From NCBI RefSeq assembly GCF_000708595.2, contig NZ_JARP01000001.1:1054001-1118000 (forward strand): a stretch of 64,000 nt of DNA, read 5' to 3'. This document shows, piece after piece, positions 34,950 through 45,301 of this stretch. A model generated the notes under the pieces. The model was not told where the DNA came from. It saw nothing but the letters and a program-made list of their open reading frames with translations, and searched no databases. Both the position numbers and the translations under genes were made by a program. Source of the DNA: Flavobacterium sp. KJJ. Its GTDB lineage: Bacteria; Bacteroidota; Bacteroidia; Flavobacteriales; Flavobacteriaceae. Positions within the stretch are counted from its first letter, which is position 1, and the number at the start of each line of letters is the position of its first letter.

Positions 34950-36605
34950 ATGAAAAAATACTTTGGTGGCGTTATTACCGCCCTTTTAATTGGTTTTACA
35001 GCAAATGCTCAAGGACTTCTGAATAAGTCTGAAACCGTTTTTACACATCAGGACACTTTACGCGGAAGCATTACAAAAGAAAGAGCTTGGTGGGATTTAA
35101 AATACTATCATTTAGATGTAAAAGTAAATCCAGCGGAAAAAACAATTACGGGTTCGAATACTGTAAAATATACTGTTTTGACAGAATATAATAAAATGCA
35201 GATTGATTTGCAGGAACCAATGCAGATTTATAAAGTGACTCAAGATGGCAAAGAATTGAAATTTGAAAGAGACGGAAATGCCTTTTTTATTCAATTAACA
35301 GCAAAACAAAAAGTTGGAGAAACAAAAGAAATCATTATTTCGTTTGGAGGAAAACCTAAAGAAGCTGTTCGTCCGCCTTGGGATGGAGGAATTACTTGGA
35401 AAAAAGATAAAAACGGAAAAGATTTTATTGCATCATCTTGTCAGGGTTTAGGTGCCAGTATTTGGTGGCCAAACAAAGATCATATGTATGATGAAGTAGA
35501 AAATATGCTAATTAGTGTAAACGTTCCAGGAGATTTGACTGATGTTTCGAACGGAAGACTTAAAAGCGTTAAAAAAGAAAAAGACGGAACCAAAACCTTT
35601 AATTGGTACGTTTCAAACCCAATTAACAATTATGGTGTTAATATCAACATTGGTGATTACGTTAATTTTTCAGAAAAATATAAAGGAGAAAAAGGCGATT
35701 TAGATTGCAATTATTATGTTTTAAGAGATAATTTGGCAATTGCTAAAGAGCATTTTAAAGATGCTCCAAAAATGCTAAAAGCGTTTGAAAATTGGTTTGG
35801 ACCTTATCCGTTTTACGAAGATAGCTACAAACTTGTTGAAGCGCCTTATTTAGGTATGGAACACCAAAGCAGTGTTACTTATGGAAATGAATTTAAAAAT
35901 GGCTATTTAGGCCGTGATTTAAGCGGAACAGGCTGGGGATTAAAATTTGATTTTATCATTATTCACGAGTCTGGACACGAATGGTTTGCAAACAATATTA
36001 CCTATAAAGATATTGCAGACATGTGGATTCACGAAAGTTTTACAAATTACTCTGAAAGTCTTTTCATAGAATATTTTTATGGAAAAGATGCAGGAGCTGA
36101 ATATGTAAGAGGCTGTAGAAAAATCATTCGCAACGACGCGCCAATTATTGGACACTATGATGTAAATAACGAAGGATCAGGAGATATGTATCCGAAAGGA
36201 GCAAACATGCTGCACACAATTCGTCAAATTATTAACGATGATGCAAAATGGAAATCGATTTTAAGAGGCTTAAACAGTACTTTTTATCATAAAACAGTTA
36301 CTTCAAAAGATATTGAAGATTATATTAATACACAATCTGGAATTAACTTCAATAGAGTATTTGCTCAATATTTGACAACAACACAAATTCCTGTTTTTGA
36401 ATATATTTTTAAAAATGGAACTTTGGGTTATCACTGGACAAATTGCGTTGCAAAATTTGATATGCCTGTTAAAGTAAAAATAAATGGTGTTGATACTTGG
36501 CTGAAACCAACAACAGAATGGCAATCTGAGAAAACAACTAATGAAAACAGAACTTTAGAAGTTGATAAAGATTTTTATGTAACGAGTTCTAATATTGTAG
36601 AATAG
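34950..36605 (+). CDS. Secreted M1-family metallopeptidase
   Basis: Zinc aminopeptidase with a signal peptide (1-20, L-I-G-F-T-A-N-A-Q). The N-terminal beta domain spans about 45-230. The substrate-binding motif G-x-M-E-N appears as G-M-E-H-Q-S near residue 305. The zinc site is His339-Glu340-x-x-His343 with Glu362, spaced 18 residues as required. Length is 551, short because the C-terminal helical domain of larger M1 enzymes is lacking. It likely trims peptides in the periplasm or outside the cell. It is monocistronic, with its own promoter and a terminator at 36626. Confidence 0.93.
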   Translation: MKKYFGGVITALLIGFTANAQGLLNKSETVFTHQDTLRGSITKERAWWDLKYYHLDVKVNPAEKTITGSNTVKYTVLTEYNKMQIDLQEPMQIYKVTQDGKELKFERDGNAFFIQLTAKQKVGETKEIIISFGGKPKEAVRPPWDGGITWKKDKNGKDFIASSCQGLGASIWWPNKDHMYDEVENMLISVNVPGDLTDVSNGRLKSVKKEKDGTKTFNWYVSNPINNYGVNINIGDYVNFSEKYKGEKGDLDCNYYVLRDNLAIAKEHFKDAPKMLKAFENWFGPYPFYEDSYKLVEAPYLGMEHQSSVTYGNEFKNGYLGRDLSGTGWGLKFDFIIIHESGHEWFANNITYKDIADMWIHESFTNYSESLFIEYFYGKDAGAEYVRGCRKIIRNDAPIIGHYDVNNEGSGDMYPKGANMLHTIRQIINDDAKWKSILRGLNSTFYHKTVTSKDIEDYINTQSGINFNRVFAQYLTTTQIPVFEYIFKNGTLGYHWTNCVAKFDMPVKVKINGVDTWLKPTTEWQSEKTTNENRTLEVDKDFYVTSSNIVE

Positions 36606-36625
36606 TTATTTAAATTCCAATATTA

Positions 36626-36664
36626 AAATCCCAAATTCCAATTAAGTGGAGTTTGGGATTTTTG
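36626..36664 (+). terminator. Intrinsic terminator after the M1 peptidase gene
   Basis: AAATCCCAAATTCCA pairs with TGGAGTTTGGGATTT around ATTAAG, followed by TTTTT. Confidence 0.85.
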
Positions 36665-36674
36665 TATATAAGTA

Positions 36675-36778
36675 TGTCATTTCGACCGAAGGGAGAAATC
36701 ACACTAGTATTTCCGCATAGTAATTAGCTAAGCTTTGTAGAGTTTCGAGTGTGATTTCTCCCTTCGGTCGAAATGACA
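36675..36778. repeat. Perfect 31-bp inverted repeat element
   Basis: The left arm (36675-36705, TGTCATTTCGACCGAAGGGA then GAAATCACACT) is exactly reverse-complementary to the right arm (36748-36778). The 42-base centre (36706-36747) shows no gene. The GC-rich arms stand out from the AT-rich background. It lies between convergent genes and looks like a mobile REP or MITE-type palindrome. Confidence 0.9.
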
Positions 36779-36816
36779 AAAAAGCTCTAAAAAACATGTT
36801 TTCAGAGCTTTTTTTA
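36779..36816. terminator. Bidirectional terminator beside the inverted repeat
   Basis: AAAAAAGCTCT and AGAGCTTTTTT pair around an A/T loop containing AAAACATGTTTT. It would stop the minus-strand gene at 36856 as well as plus-strand read-through. Confidence 0.85.
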
Positions 36817-36832
36817 TTGAGATTTTTTTCCA

Positions 36833-36843
36833 AAGCCTCGGGA
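36833..36843. repeat. Partial REP-like copy
   Basis: AAGCCTCGGGATT is half of the GAGGCTTCGGGAT palindrome seen whole at 33329. Confidence 0.4.
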
Positions 36844-36855
36844 TTAAAATTTAAA

Positions 36856-38400
36856 TTAACGGCTATTCAGCTTTGCTTTCTCTTTAATTATATCAGCAAT
36901 TTTGCGGTTTTCAATTTTACTTTCAAGCCACGAAATAATATCCAGATATAAAAAAGCTCTTTTTTCGTAAGTATTCTTTTCAAGCTCAACAAAACGGGCA
37001 TGCATTTTTTTGAATTCGTTCTTAATATCTGCGGGATAAAAGTTATTCAAGTTTCTTAAAAACTTAATGATCTCTTTTTGAACTTCGTGCAAGTCGTTCA
37101 TTTTTAATAGAAATTTATAAGTGCTTTTAAGATGATTGTCTAAGTAATAATCTTTTCCTAACTCATAATGCGCAATTAAAGACAATAATCTCGCAAAGCA
37201 CATTAAATCTTCGCGCATGCTTAAGTTCTTGTTATTGATGATTTTATCTAAATAATAAATACATTCAGTATACTTTTCATTTCCAAAATAAATAGAGGCA
37301 ATTTTATAATAAAACAACATTTCGTGATGCTCGTCGAGATGTTCACTGTGCAGTTTTATTTTGTCCAAAACTTCAGGAATCAAATATTCACTTTCAGCAA
37401 AAGTACCTTCCAGAATGTGCAGATTTAATTTATTGTTGTACACATATAGAAATGACAGCGACGCAATATTATCATTTACCGGGAATTTATCATCTTCAAT
37501 CGTTTCTTCTAAAAGTGAAAGGTATTTTTTAAAGTTCGATTTATATTTCAACATATAAAGTGATTCTAAAAAATAATGATTTCCTTTTAAAAAAAATACT
37601 GGATTCTGATAAATCATATTTGGGTTGTCATAAAACAATCTTACCCATTTGTAGGCAAATTTATAACTCGCTAAAAAGTCCTGAACCAAGAAGCTGCGCC
37701 ATAAGTTCGCATTGTAAAACCAGTACTTCTCACGAAATCCAAATTTGCTTTCGTCTAATTTCGCAATATGTTTATTAAAATAATCATCAATGTATTTGTA
37801 TTCTTCATCATTTTTCACGTAACCTGTTTTAAGCATGATTCCGTATAATTGAAGCGAAAGATTAGATAATTTGCTTGAAATGGTGTTTCTGTAGTTTAAT
37901 TCTTTTGCCTGAATTACCAACTCATCGGCACGGCCTTGAATACTTCGTGTAATGTATTGTGATTCGATTAGTTTTTCGAACTCAACAATTTCATACGCCA
38001 TATATTTTTCGTCATTTTCAAGCGCAATCATTTTTGTTTTGTCCAGAATTTTCAAACTCTGTTTGTACAATCCTTTATTATATAAAATACCCGCAAAATC
38101 AATTTGTTCGCGCAATTGATAACGAATATTCTGGCTTGGAATATTCAATCGAATACTAACTAAAATTTGTTTGTATAAGTATGATTTTAAGTTGGATAGC
38201 TGAACTTTTTTAATAATTCCGCTTTTTAGAATAAGCTTTTCATCATACGTTTCAGATTTATCTAAAATATTAAATAATTCAATGAATTTAGTATTCGAAC
38301 TTGTTTCTAATCGGCTTGCAAAAATTTTGAACTGCCTTTTTTCAGATTTAGAAAGTGATTTTATGAGAACAAATAAGAAATCTTTTTGATGGTTAGCCAT
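36856..38400 (-). CDS. Conserved flavobacterial protein of unknown function, helical repeats
   Basis: A 514-residue cytoplasmic protein with no signal peptide or membrane segment and a predicted all-helical, TPR-like build (repeated L-x-x-x-L/A spacing; L-Y-K-Q-S-L-K-I-L-D-K, E-K-Y-T-E-C-I-Y-Y-L-D-K-I-I). The start S-L-S-K-S-E-K-R-Q-F-K-I-F-A-S is characteristic and recurs in flavobacterial homologues from memory, but no function is known. It lies divergent to leuA across about 150 bases. Likely a scaffold or regulatory protein by fold only. Confidence 0.75.
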   Translation of the reverse strand: MANHQKDFLFVLIKSLSKSEKRQFKIFASRLETSSNTKFIELFNILDKSETYDEKLILKSGIIKKVQLSNLKSYLYKQILVSIRLNIPSQNIRYQLREQIDFAGILYNKGLYKQSLKILDKTKMIALENDEKYMAYEIVEFEKLIESQYITRSIQGRADELVIQAKELNYRNTISSKLSNLSLQLYGIMLKTGYVKNDEEYKYIDDYFNKHIAKLDESKFGFREKYWFYNANLWRSFLVQDFLASYKFAYKWVRLFYDNPNMIYQNPVFFLKGNHYFLESLYMLKYKSNFKKYLSLLEETIEDDKFPVNDNIASLSFLYVYNNKLNLHILEGTFAESEYLIPEVLDKIKLHSEHLDEHHEMLFYYKIASIYFGNEKYTECIYYLDKIINNKNLSMREDLMCFARLLSLIAHYELGKDYYLDNHLKSTYKFLLKMNDLHEVQKEIIKFLRNLNNFYPADIKNEFKKMHARFVELEKNTYEKRAFLYLDIISWLESKIENRKIADIIKEKAKLNSR

Positions 38401-38512
38401 TGTAAAAAATAATAATATAACTTATTGATTATTAAATATTTAACACCTTATAAATTGCGTTATGAACAGTATAATTTCATTAAAATGAATTTCATACTGC
38501 ATAAGTACAATA

Positions 38513-38520
38513 TATATTTG
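38513..38520 (+). promoter_or_regulatory. -7 element of the leuAB promoter
   Basis: TATATTTG matches TAnnTTTG. Transcription would start near 38526, only about 24 bases before leuA, leaving no room for a leader peptide or attenuator. Confidence 0.6.
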
Positions 38521-38549
38521 TTATCAAGATGTGAAATTACATTAAATAA

Positions 38550-39731
<1,182 letters not shown>

Positions 39732-39804
39732 TTAAGAATAGAAAATAAAGCAAAGAAGAAAGAGAAAAATAATAAAGATTTAAATACATAAAGAACGAGA
39801 CGTT
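39732..39804. repeat. Purine-word spacer, leuA-leuB
   Basis: AGAATAGAAAATAAAGCAAAG and AAGAAAGAGAAAAATAATAAAG: a purine-rich run like the hisD-hisC spacer, but with no clear reverse complement. Confidence 0.5.
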
Positions 39805-40923
39805 ATGAATTTGAAAATAGCAGTTTTACCAGGAGACGGAATAGGACCAGAAGTAATTTTACAAGCCAAAAAAGCTTTATACGCTATTGGCGAAGTATAC
39901 AATCATGAGTTTGTTTTTGAAGAAGCACTCATGGGTGCAGTTGCTATTGATAAAACTGGAAATCCGCTTCCGGAACAAACGCTAAATCTTTGTTTAAATA
40001 CTGACGCTGTTTTGCTTGGTGCAATAGGCGATCCTAAGTATGATAATAATCCGAATGCAAAAGTTCGACCAGAACAAGGTTTATTGAGGCTTCGTAAAGA
40101 ATTAGGTTTGTTTGCAAATATTCGTCCAATTAAACCTTATAAAGCTTTAATTGATGCTTCTCCTTTAAAAAGAGAAATTATTGACGGAGCTGATTTTACA
40201 ATTTTCAGAGAATTAACAGGCGGTGCGTATTTTGGAACTAAAACACTTAATGAAGAAGGGACACATGCTTCAGATTTATGTGAATACTCAGAAGAAGAAA
40301 TAACAAGAATTGCTCATTTAGCTTTTAAATCGGCACAAAAACGACGTAAAAAGTTAACAATGGTCGACAAGGCAAATGTTTTGGAAACTTCAAGATTGTG
40401 GAGAAAAGTAGTTCAGAAAGTGAGCGAAAATTATCCAGATGTTAAGCTTGATTTCTTGTTTGTTGACAACGCAGCAATGCAGCTGATTTTAAATCCGAAA
40501 CAATTTGACGTGATTTTGACTGAGAACTTATTCGGAGATATTTTATCTGATGAAGCTAGTGTAATCACAGGATCGATTGGTTTACTTCCATCAGTATCTT
40601 TAGGAGAAAAAAATGCTTTGTTTGAACCAATTCACGGATCATATCCACAGGCAAAAGGAAAAAACATCGCCAATCCTATTGCTTCGATTTTAGCAGCAGC
40701 ACTTTTGTTAGAGCATTTTGGATTGACTAAAGAAGCTAATGTAATTTATAAAGCGGTAGAAAAAGCAATTGAATATAAAGTGGTTACTGTTGATTTAAAA
40801 CCAGATTCAAAATTCGGTACAAATGAAGTAGGGGAGTTTGTTTCTAACTTTATTTTCAGCAAAGACGACTTGCTATATTTTAATAATGATAACGTTCATA
40901 TCGGACAATCGACAATTGTTTAG
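39805..40923 (+). CDS. leuB: 3-isopropylmalate dehydrogenase
   Basis: NAD-dependent dehydrogenase of leucine synthesis. The 372 residues contain L-P-G-D-G-I-G-P-E-V near the start, L-G-A-I-G-D-P-K-Y-D-N, the substrate loop L-R-K-E-L-G-L-F-A-N-I-R-P near residue 97, Y-F-G-T-K and Mg-binding D-I-L-S-D-E-A-S near 245, and the cofactor region G-S-Y-P-Q-A-K-G-K-N-I-A-N-P. It is the second gene of the leuAB unit; leuC and leuD are not in the window, so isopropylmalate isomerase must be encoded elsewhere. Confidence 0.95.
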   Translation: MNLKIAVLPGDGIGPEVILQAKKALYAIGEVYNHEFVFEEALMGAVAIDKTGNPLPEQTLNLCLNTDAVLLGAIGDPKYDNNPNAKVRPEQGLLRLRKELGLFANIRPIKPYKALIDASPLKREIIDGADFTIFRELTGGAYFGTKTLNEEGTHASDLCEYSEEEITRIAHLAFKSAQKRRKKLTMVDKANVLETSRLWRKVVQKVSENYPDVKLDFLFVDNAAMQLILNPKQFDVILTENLFGDILSDEASVITGSIGLLPSVSLGEKNALFEPIHGSYPQAKGKNIANPIASILAAALLLEHFGLTKEANVIYKAVEKAIEYKVVTVDLKPDSKFGTNEVGEFVSNFIFSKDDLLYFNNDNVHIGQSTIV

Positions 40924-41005
40924 TTTTTTATTATAAAAGCTGAATGAATTAACAAGAAGTATTTAAAATGTTGAGATTTTATTTTTTTAGTCCTATAAGT
41001 TTTTA

Positions 41006-41013
41006 TACTTTTG
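41006..41013 (+). promoter_or_regulatory. -7 element of the ilv operon promoter
   Basis: TACTTTTG matches TAnnTTTG, 16 bases before the ilv leader ATG at 41030. No TTG is present at the -33 spacing, so it is a partial match. Confidence 0.62.
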
Positions 41014-41029
41014 GAACACTAAAAAATAA

Positions 41030-41107
41030 ATGATGCAAATCTCAATTATTATTATTTCTGTCGTTGCTGTCAATGTGATTCACACATCTGCATCGGGAAT
41101 GGTATAA
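41030..41107 (+). CDS. ilvL: ilv operon leader peptide (attenuator peptide)
   Basis: A 25-codon frame starts M-M-Q-I-S then I-I-I-I-S-V-V-A-V-N-V-I and ends A-S-G-M-V. Eleven of the residues are Ile or Val, with four consecutive ATT codons at 41045-41056. It sits between a -7 element and an intrinsic terminator ahead of ilvD, the layout of an ilv attenuator. Bases GGAATGGT (41096-41103), overlapping the last codons, can pair with ACCTTCC (41133-41139) in the terminator arm with a one-base bulge. Stalling on the Ile or Val codons would leave that pairing free; a ribosome at the stop codon would cover it. No Leu codons occur, so leucine is not directly sensed. Confidence 0.9.
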   Translation: MMQISIIIISVVAVNVIHTSASGMV

Positions 41108-41130
41108 ATATAATTGAAAAACTATATTAC

Positions 41131-41162
41131 AAACCTTCCAATATTTGGAAGGTTTTTTTTTG
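41131..41162 (+). terminator. ilv attenuator terminator
   Basis: AAACCTTCCAA (41131-41141) and TTGGAAGGTTT (41145-41155) form a perfect 11-bp stem, with up to ten T following. It is 29 bases before ilvD. Confidence 0.93.
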
Positions 41163-41190
41163 AACAAAAATTAAAATAAAATAATACATA

Positions 41191-42864
41191 ATGGAATTAA
41201 ATAAGTACAGCAAGACCATCACTCAAGATCAAACACAACCAGCCGCGCAAGCGATGTTGTACGGGATTGGTTTAACTGAAGAAGATCTGAAAAAAGCACA
41301 GGTTGGCATTGTGAGCATGGGTTACGATGGCAACACTTGCAACATGCACTTGAATGATTTAGCAAAAGATGTTAAAAAAGGTGTTTGGGATGCAGGTCTA
41401 GTCGGACTTATTTTTAATACTATTGGTGTCAGTGACGGAATTTCGAACGGTACTGAAGGAATGCGTTTTTCATTGGTTTCTCGTGATGTAATTGCAGATT
41501 CTATCGAGACAGTTGTGGGAGCACAATGGTATGATAGTATCATCGCAATTCCTGGCTGTGATAAAAATATGCCTGGAGCTCTTATTGCAATGGGAAGAGT
41601 TAACCGTCCATCGATTATGGTTTACGGAGGATCGATTCACTCAGGGAAGTGGAAAGGTGAATCTCTAAATATTGTTTCAGCTTTTGAAGCTTTAGGAAAA
41701 AAAGTAAAAAAAGAAATAACTCCAGAAGATTTTAAAGGAATTATTCAAAACGCATGCCCAGGCGCTGGTGCGTGTGGCGGAATGTATACTGCAAACACAA
41801 TGTCTTCTGCAATTGAAGCATTAGGAATGAGTTTGCCTTACAGCTCTTCAAATCCGGCTTTAAGCCAAGAAAAGAGAGATGAGTGTCTTGCGGCAGGAGA
41901 AGCGATTAAAGTTTTATTAGAAAAAGATATCAAACCAAAAGATATCATGACGCGCAAAGCTTTTGAAAATGCTATTACAATTGTAGCAGTTTTAGGAGGT
42001 TCTACAAATGCGGTTATGCACTTGATTGCAATGGCTCATGCTGTTGATATCAAAATTACTTTAGATGATTTTCAGGCAATTAATGATAGAACACCAGTTT
42101 TGGCTGACATGAAGCCAAGTGGTAAATATATGATGGAAGATATTCACGCTGTTGGAGGTATTCCTTCAGTAATGAAATATTTATTGAAAGAAGGATTAAT
42201 TCACGGAGATTGTTTAACTGTAACTGGAAAAACTGTTGCAGAAAACTTAGCAAGTATTCCAGATTTACAAGACGGACAACAGGTGATCCATGAAATTCAA
42301 AAAGCTTTAAAACCAACAGGAAATATTCAGGTTTTATACGGAAATCTTGCTTCTGAAGGTGCTGTTGCAAAAATCAGCGGAAAAGAAGGAGAATATTTTG
42401 AAGGGCCTGCTGTTGTATTTGAAGGCGAATTTGAAGTAATTCCGGGTCTTGAAGCCGGAAAAATAAAACCAGGCAGTGTAGTCGTCATCAGGTATTGTGG
42501 ACCAAAAGGTGGTCCGGGAATGCCTGAAATGCTAAAACCTACATCTGCGATTATCGGAGCCGGATTAGGAAGCAGCTGTGCACTAATCACAGACGGTCGA
42601 TTCTCTGGAGGTTCACATGGCTTTGTCGTAGGACACATTACACCAGAGGCTTATGATGGCGGAGGTATTGCGCTAGTAAAAGATGGTGATTTAATTGCTA
42701 TTGATGCTGTAAAAAATACAATCGACCTAAAGATATCTGACGAAGAATTTGCAGCAAGAAAAGCGGCTTGGGTACAGCCACCGTTGAAAGTTACAAAAGG
42801 AGTTTTACTTAAATACGCCAGATCGGTATCAAGTGCATCAACAGGTTGCGTTACCGATAATTAA
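41191..42864 (+). CDS. ilvD: Dihydroxy-acid dehydratase
   Basis: Iron-sulfur enzyme that dehydrates 2,3-dihydroxy acids to the 2-keto acids of isoleucine and valine synthesis. The 557-residue length fits. Fe-S cysteines appear in [19 protein letters not shown] and [14 protein letters not shown]. First gene of ilvDBNC, immediately downstream of the attenuator. Confidence 0.96.
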   Translation: MELNKYSKTITQDQTQPAAQAMLYGIGLTEEDLKKAQVGIVSMGYDGNTCNMHLNDLAKDVKKGVWDAGLVGLIFNTIGVSDGISNGTEGMRFSLVSRDVIADSIETVVGAQWYDSIIAIPGCDKNMPGALIAMGRVNRPSIMVYGGSIHSGKWKGESLNIVSAFEALGKKVKKEITPEDFKGIIQNACPGAGACGGMYTANTMSSAIEALGMSLPYSSSNPALSQEKRDECLAAGEAIKVLLEKDIKPKDIMTRKAFENAITIVAVLGGSTNAVMHLIAMAHAVDIKITLDDFQAINDRTPVLADMKPSGKYMMEDIHAVGGIPSVMKYLLKEGLIHGDCLTVTGKTVAENLASIPDLQDGQQVIHEIQKALKPTGNIQVLYGNLASEGAVAKISGKEGEYFEGPAVVFEGEFEVIPGLEAGKIKPGSVVVIRYCGPKGGPGMPEMLKPTSAIIGAGLGSSCALITDGRFSGGSHGFVVGHITPEAYDGGGIALVKDGDLIAIDAVKNTIDLKISDEEFAARKAAWVQPPLKVTKGVLLKYARSVSSASTGCVTDN

Positions 42865-42937
42865 TAAATAACAATCTCAAAAAATCAATTGCAATATCAA
42901 CGAATATTGAAATTGATTTTTGAAAACAAAATATACT

Positions 42938-44626
42938 ATGAAAATATCAGGGGCAGAAGCCGTTATAAGATGTTTATTAGCAGAAGGAGTAGATTTGGTT
43001 TATGGTTATCCAGGAGGTGCCATCATGCCAGTTTATGACGAATTATATAAATTTCAAGATCAATTACACCATGTTTTAGTACGTCACGAACAAGGTGCAA
43101 CGCACGCAGCTCAGGGTTATGCCAGAGCTACAGGAAAAGTGGGAGTAGCGATTGCAACTTCTGGCCCTGGGGCAACAAATCTAGTTACCGGAATTGCCGA
43201 TGCTCAGATCGATTCGACTCCATTAGTTTGTATTACAGGACAAGTAGGGAAACATTTATTAGGTTCTGATGCTTTTCAGGAAACTGATATTATCGGAATT
43301 TCAACTCCGGTTACGAAATGGAATTATCAAATTACAGAGGCTTCTGAGATTCCAGAAATCATTGCAAAAGCTTTTTATATTGCACGTTCTGGCCGTCCAG
43401 GTCCTGTATTGATTGATATTACTAAAAATGCTCAGTTTGATGAGTTTGATTTTAGTTATGAAAAATGTACGGCAATCAGAAGTTATGTTCCGGTTCCGAA
43501 ATTAAAATTAGAGAAAGTGGCCGAAGCCGCAGCTTTAATCAATAGTGCTAAAAAACCTTTTATTGTTTTTGGTCAAGGAATTATTCTCGGTCAAGCCGAA
43601 GAACAACTGAAAGCATTCATCGAAAAATCAGGAATTCCTGCTGGTTGGACAATTTTAGGACTTTCAGCTTTACCTACAGATCATCCATTGAATGTTGGAA
43701 TGTTAGGAATGCACGGAAATTACGGTCCGAACATGCTGACGAATGAATGTGACGTTTTAATTGCGTTAGGAATGCGTTTTGATGACCGCGTTACAGGAAG
43801 TTTAAAAACATATGCAAAACAAGCAAAAGTAATTCACTTTGAAATTGATCCTGCTGAAGTTGATAAAAATGTGAAGACTGAAGTTGCTGTTTTAGGAGAT
43901 GTAAAAGAAGCCCTAAATGCTTTATTGCCGTTAATAGTGAAAAATTCTCATGATGCTTGGCACAATGAATTCAAAGAATTTCATAAAATCGAATTTGATT
44001 CTGTTATAAAAGAAGAATTAAATCCGACAAATAATAAAGGAATTTCGATGGGAGAAGCTATGGAAATGATCAACAAACATTCAAACGGTGATGCAATTAT
44101 AGTATCAGATGTTGGTCAGCACCAGATGTTTGCTTGTCGTTATGCTAAATTTAATTCGACCAAAAGTAATATTACTTCTGGAGGATTAGGAACAATGGGA
44201 TTTGCACTTCCGGCTGCAATTGGAGCCAAAATGGGAAGACCGGACCGTGAAGTTGTAGCCATTATTGGAGACGGAGGATTCCAGATGACAATTCAGGAAT
44301 TGGGAACTATTTTCCAGACTAAGGTTCCAGTAAAAATCGTGGTTTTAAACAACGAATTTCTAGGAATGGTGCGCCAATGGCAAGAGTTATTTTTTGATAA
44401 CAGATATGCTTCAACAAATATGATTAATCCAAATTTTACCGCAATTGCTGAAGGATATTACATCAAATCTAAAAAAGTAACCGACAGAGAAGATTTAGAT
44501 GCAGCTGTAGCAGAAATGCTGGCTTCAAAAGATTCTTATTTCTTAGAGGTTATGGTAGAAAAGGAAAACAATGTTTTTCCGATGATTCCAACAGGAGCTT
44601 GTGTTTCTGAAATTAGATTAAGCTAA
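42938..44626 (+). CDS. ilvB: Acetolactate synthase large subunit
   Basis: TPP- and FAD-dependent catalytic subunit that makes acetolactate and acetohydroxybutyrate. The ATG at 42938 gives M-K-I-S-G-A-E-A and 562 residues; a TTG six codons upstream is rejected. Motifs include Y-G-Y-P-G-G-A-I-M-P, V-R-H-E-Q-G-A-T-H-A-A with the TPP-activating Glu, G-M-L-G-M-H-G and the TPP/Mg site I-I-G-D-G-G-F-Q-M near residue 445. Paired with ilvN after a repeat-filled spacer. Confidence 0.96.
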   Translation: MKISGAEAVIRCLLAEGVDLVYGYPGGAIMPVYDELYKFQDQLHHVLVRHEQGATHAAQGYARATGKVGVAIATSGPGATNLVTGIADAQIDSTPLVCITGQVGKHLLGSDAFQETDIIGISTPVTKWNYQITEASEIPEIIAKAFYIARSGRPGPVLIDITKNAQFDEFDFSYEKCTAIRSYVPVPKLKLEKVAEAAALINSAKKPFIVFGQGIILGQAEEQLKAFIEKSGIPAGWTILGLSALPTDHPLNVGMLGMHGNYGPNMLTNECDVLIALGMRFDDRVTGSLKTYAKQAKVIHFEIDPAEVDKNVKTEVAVLGDVKEALNALLPLIVKNSHDAWHNEFKEFHKIEFDSVIKEELNPTNNKGISMGEAMEMINKHSNGDAIIVSDVGQHQMFACRYAKFNSTKSNITSGGLGTMGFALPAAIGAKMGRPDREVVAIIGDGGFQMTIQELGTIFQTKVPVKIVVLNNEFLGMVRQWQELFFDNRYASTNMINPNFTAIAEGYYIKSKKVTDREDLDAAVAEMLASKDSYFLEVMVEKENNVFPMIPTGACVSEIRLS

Positions 44627-44628
44627 AA

Positions 44629-44716
44629 AGAAGTTTCAAGTTTAAGGTTTAAAGTTTCAAGTTTTGTTGAGAACGTGAAACTAGAAAACTGAAACAAAAT
44701 AAACTAAAAAACAAAA
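44629..44716. repeat. TTTCAAG word-repeat spacer, ilvB-ilvN
   Basis: AAGTTTCAAGTTTAAGGTTT, then AAAGTTTCAAG, then GTGAAACTAG and AACTGAAAC: tandem TTTCAAG words followed by loose GAAAC reverse complements. Same vocabulary as 33971, 56918 and 60826. Confidence 0.7.
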
Positions 44717-45238
44717 ATGGAAGATAAAACATTTACCATATCGGTATATTCAGAAAATAACGTTGGCTTGCTGAATAGAATATCGGGAATATTCTTAAAG
44801 CGTCACATTAATATATTAAGTTTAAACGTTTCAGAATCAGAAATAGAAAACGTTTCAAGATTTATCATTGTAGTAAATACAACAGAGAAATGGGTTAAGA
44901 ATATTGTAGGCCAAATAGAAAAGCAAATTGAAGTGATAAAAGCATTTTATCACACAGACGAAGAAACTATTTATTTAGAAAACGCATTATTCAAAATTCA
45001 GTCAAGTTTATTGTTTGATGAAAAACAGATTCAAAATATCATCAAAGAAAGTCAAGCTACAATTGTCACTGTTTCTCGTGATTTCTTTGTGATTTCGAAA
45101 TCAGGAAGACGTTCTGAAATTGAAGAACTGTATGCGAAATTTAAACCTTACGGCATTATGCAATTTGTACGTTCGGGCAGAATATCAGTTTCTAAAGAAA
45201 AAATGGAAATTTCAACCTTATTAGAAACATTCAAATAG
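44717..45238 (+). CDS. ilvN: Acetolactate synthase small regulatory subunit
   Basis: Regulatory partner of IlvB that confers valine feedback. Of 173 residues, the ACT domain (about 4-75) reads F-T-I-S-V-Y-S-E-N-N-V-G-L-L-N-R-I-S-G-I-F, followed by the ALS_ss_C domain (about 85-165). Length is typical of short IlvN/IlvH. Third gene of the ilv operon. Confidence 0.94.
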   Translation: MEDKTFTISVYSENNVGLLNRISGIFLKRHINILSLNVSESEIENVSRFIIVVNTTEKWVKNIVGQIEKQIEVIKAFYHTDEETIYLENALFKIQSSLLFDEKQIQNIIKESQATIVTVSRDFFVISKSGRRSEIEELYAKFKPYGIMQFVRSGRISVSKEKMEISTLLETFK

Positions 45239-45301
45239 GATCATTTTAGTTACATTATAATCAATTATTAAAATTACACATTCATTAAATATTAAAAAAA
45301 A

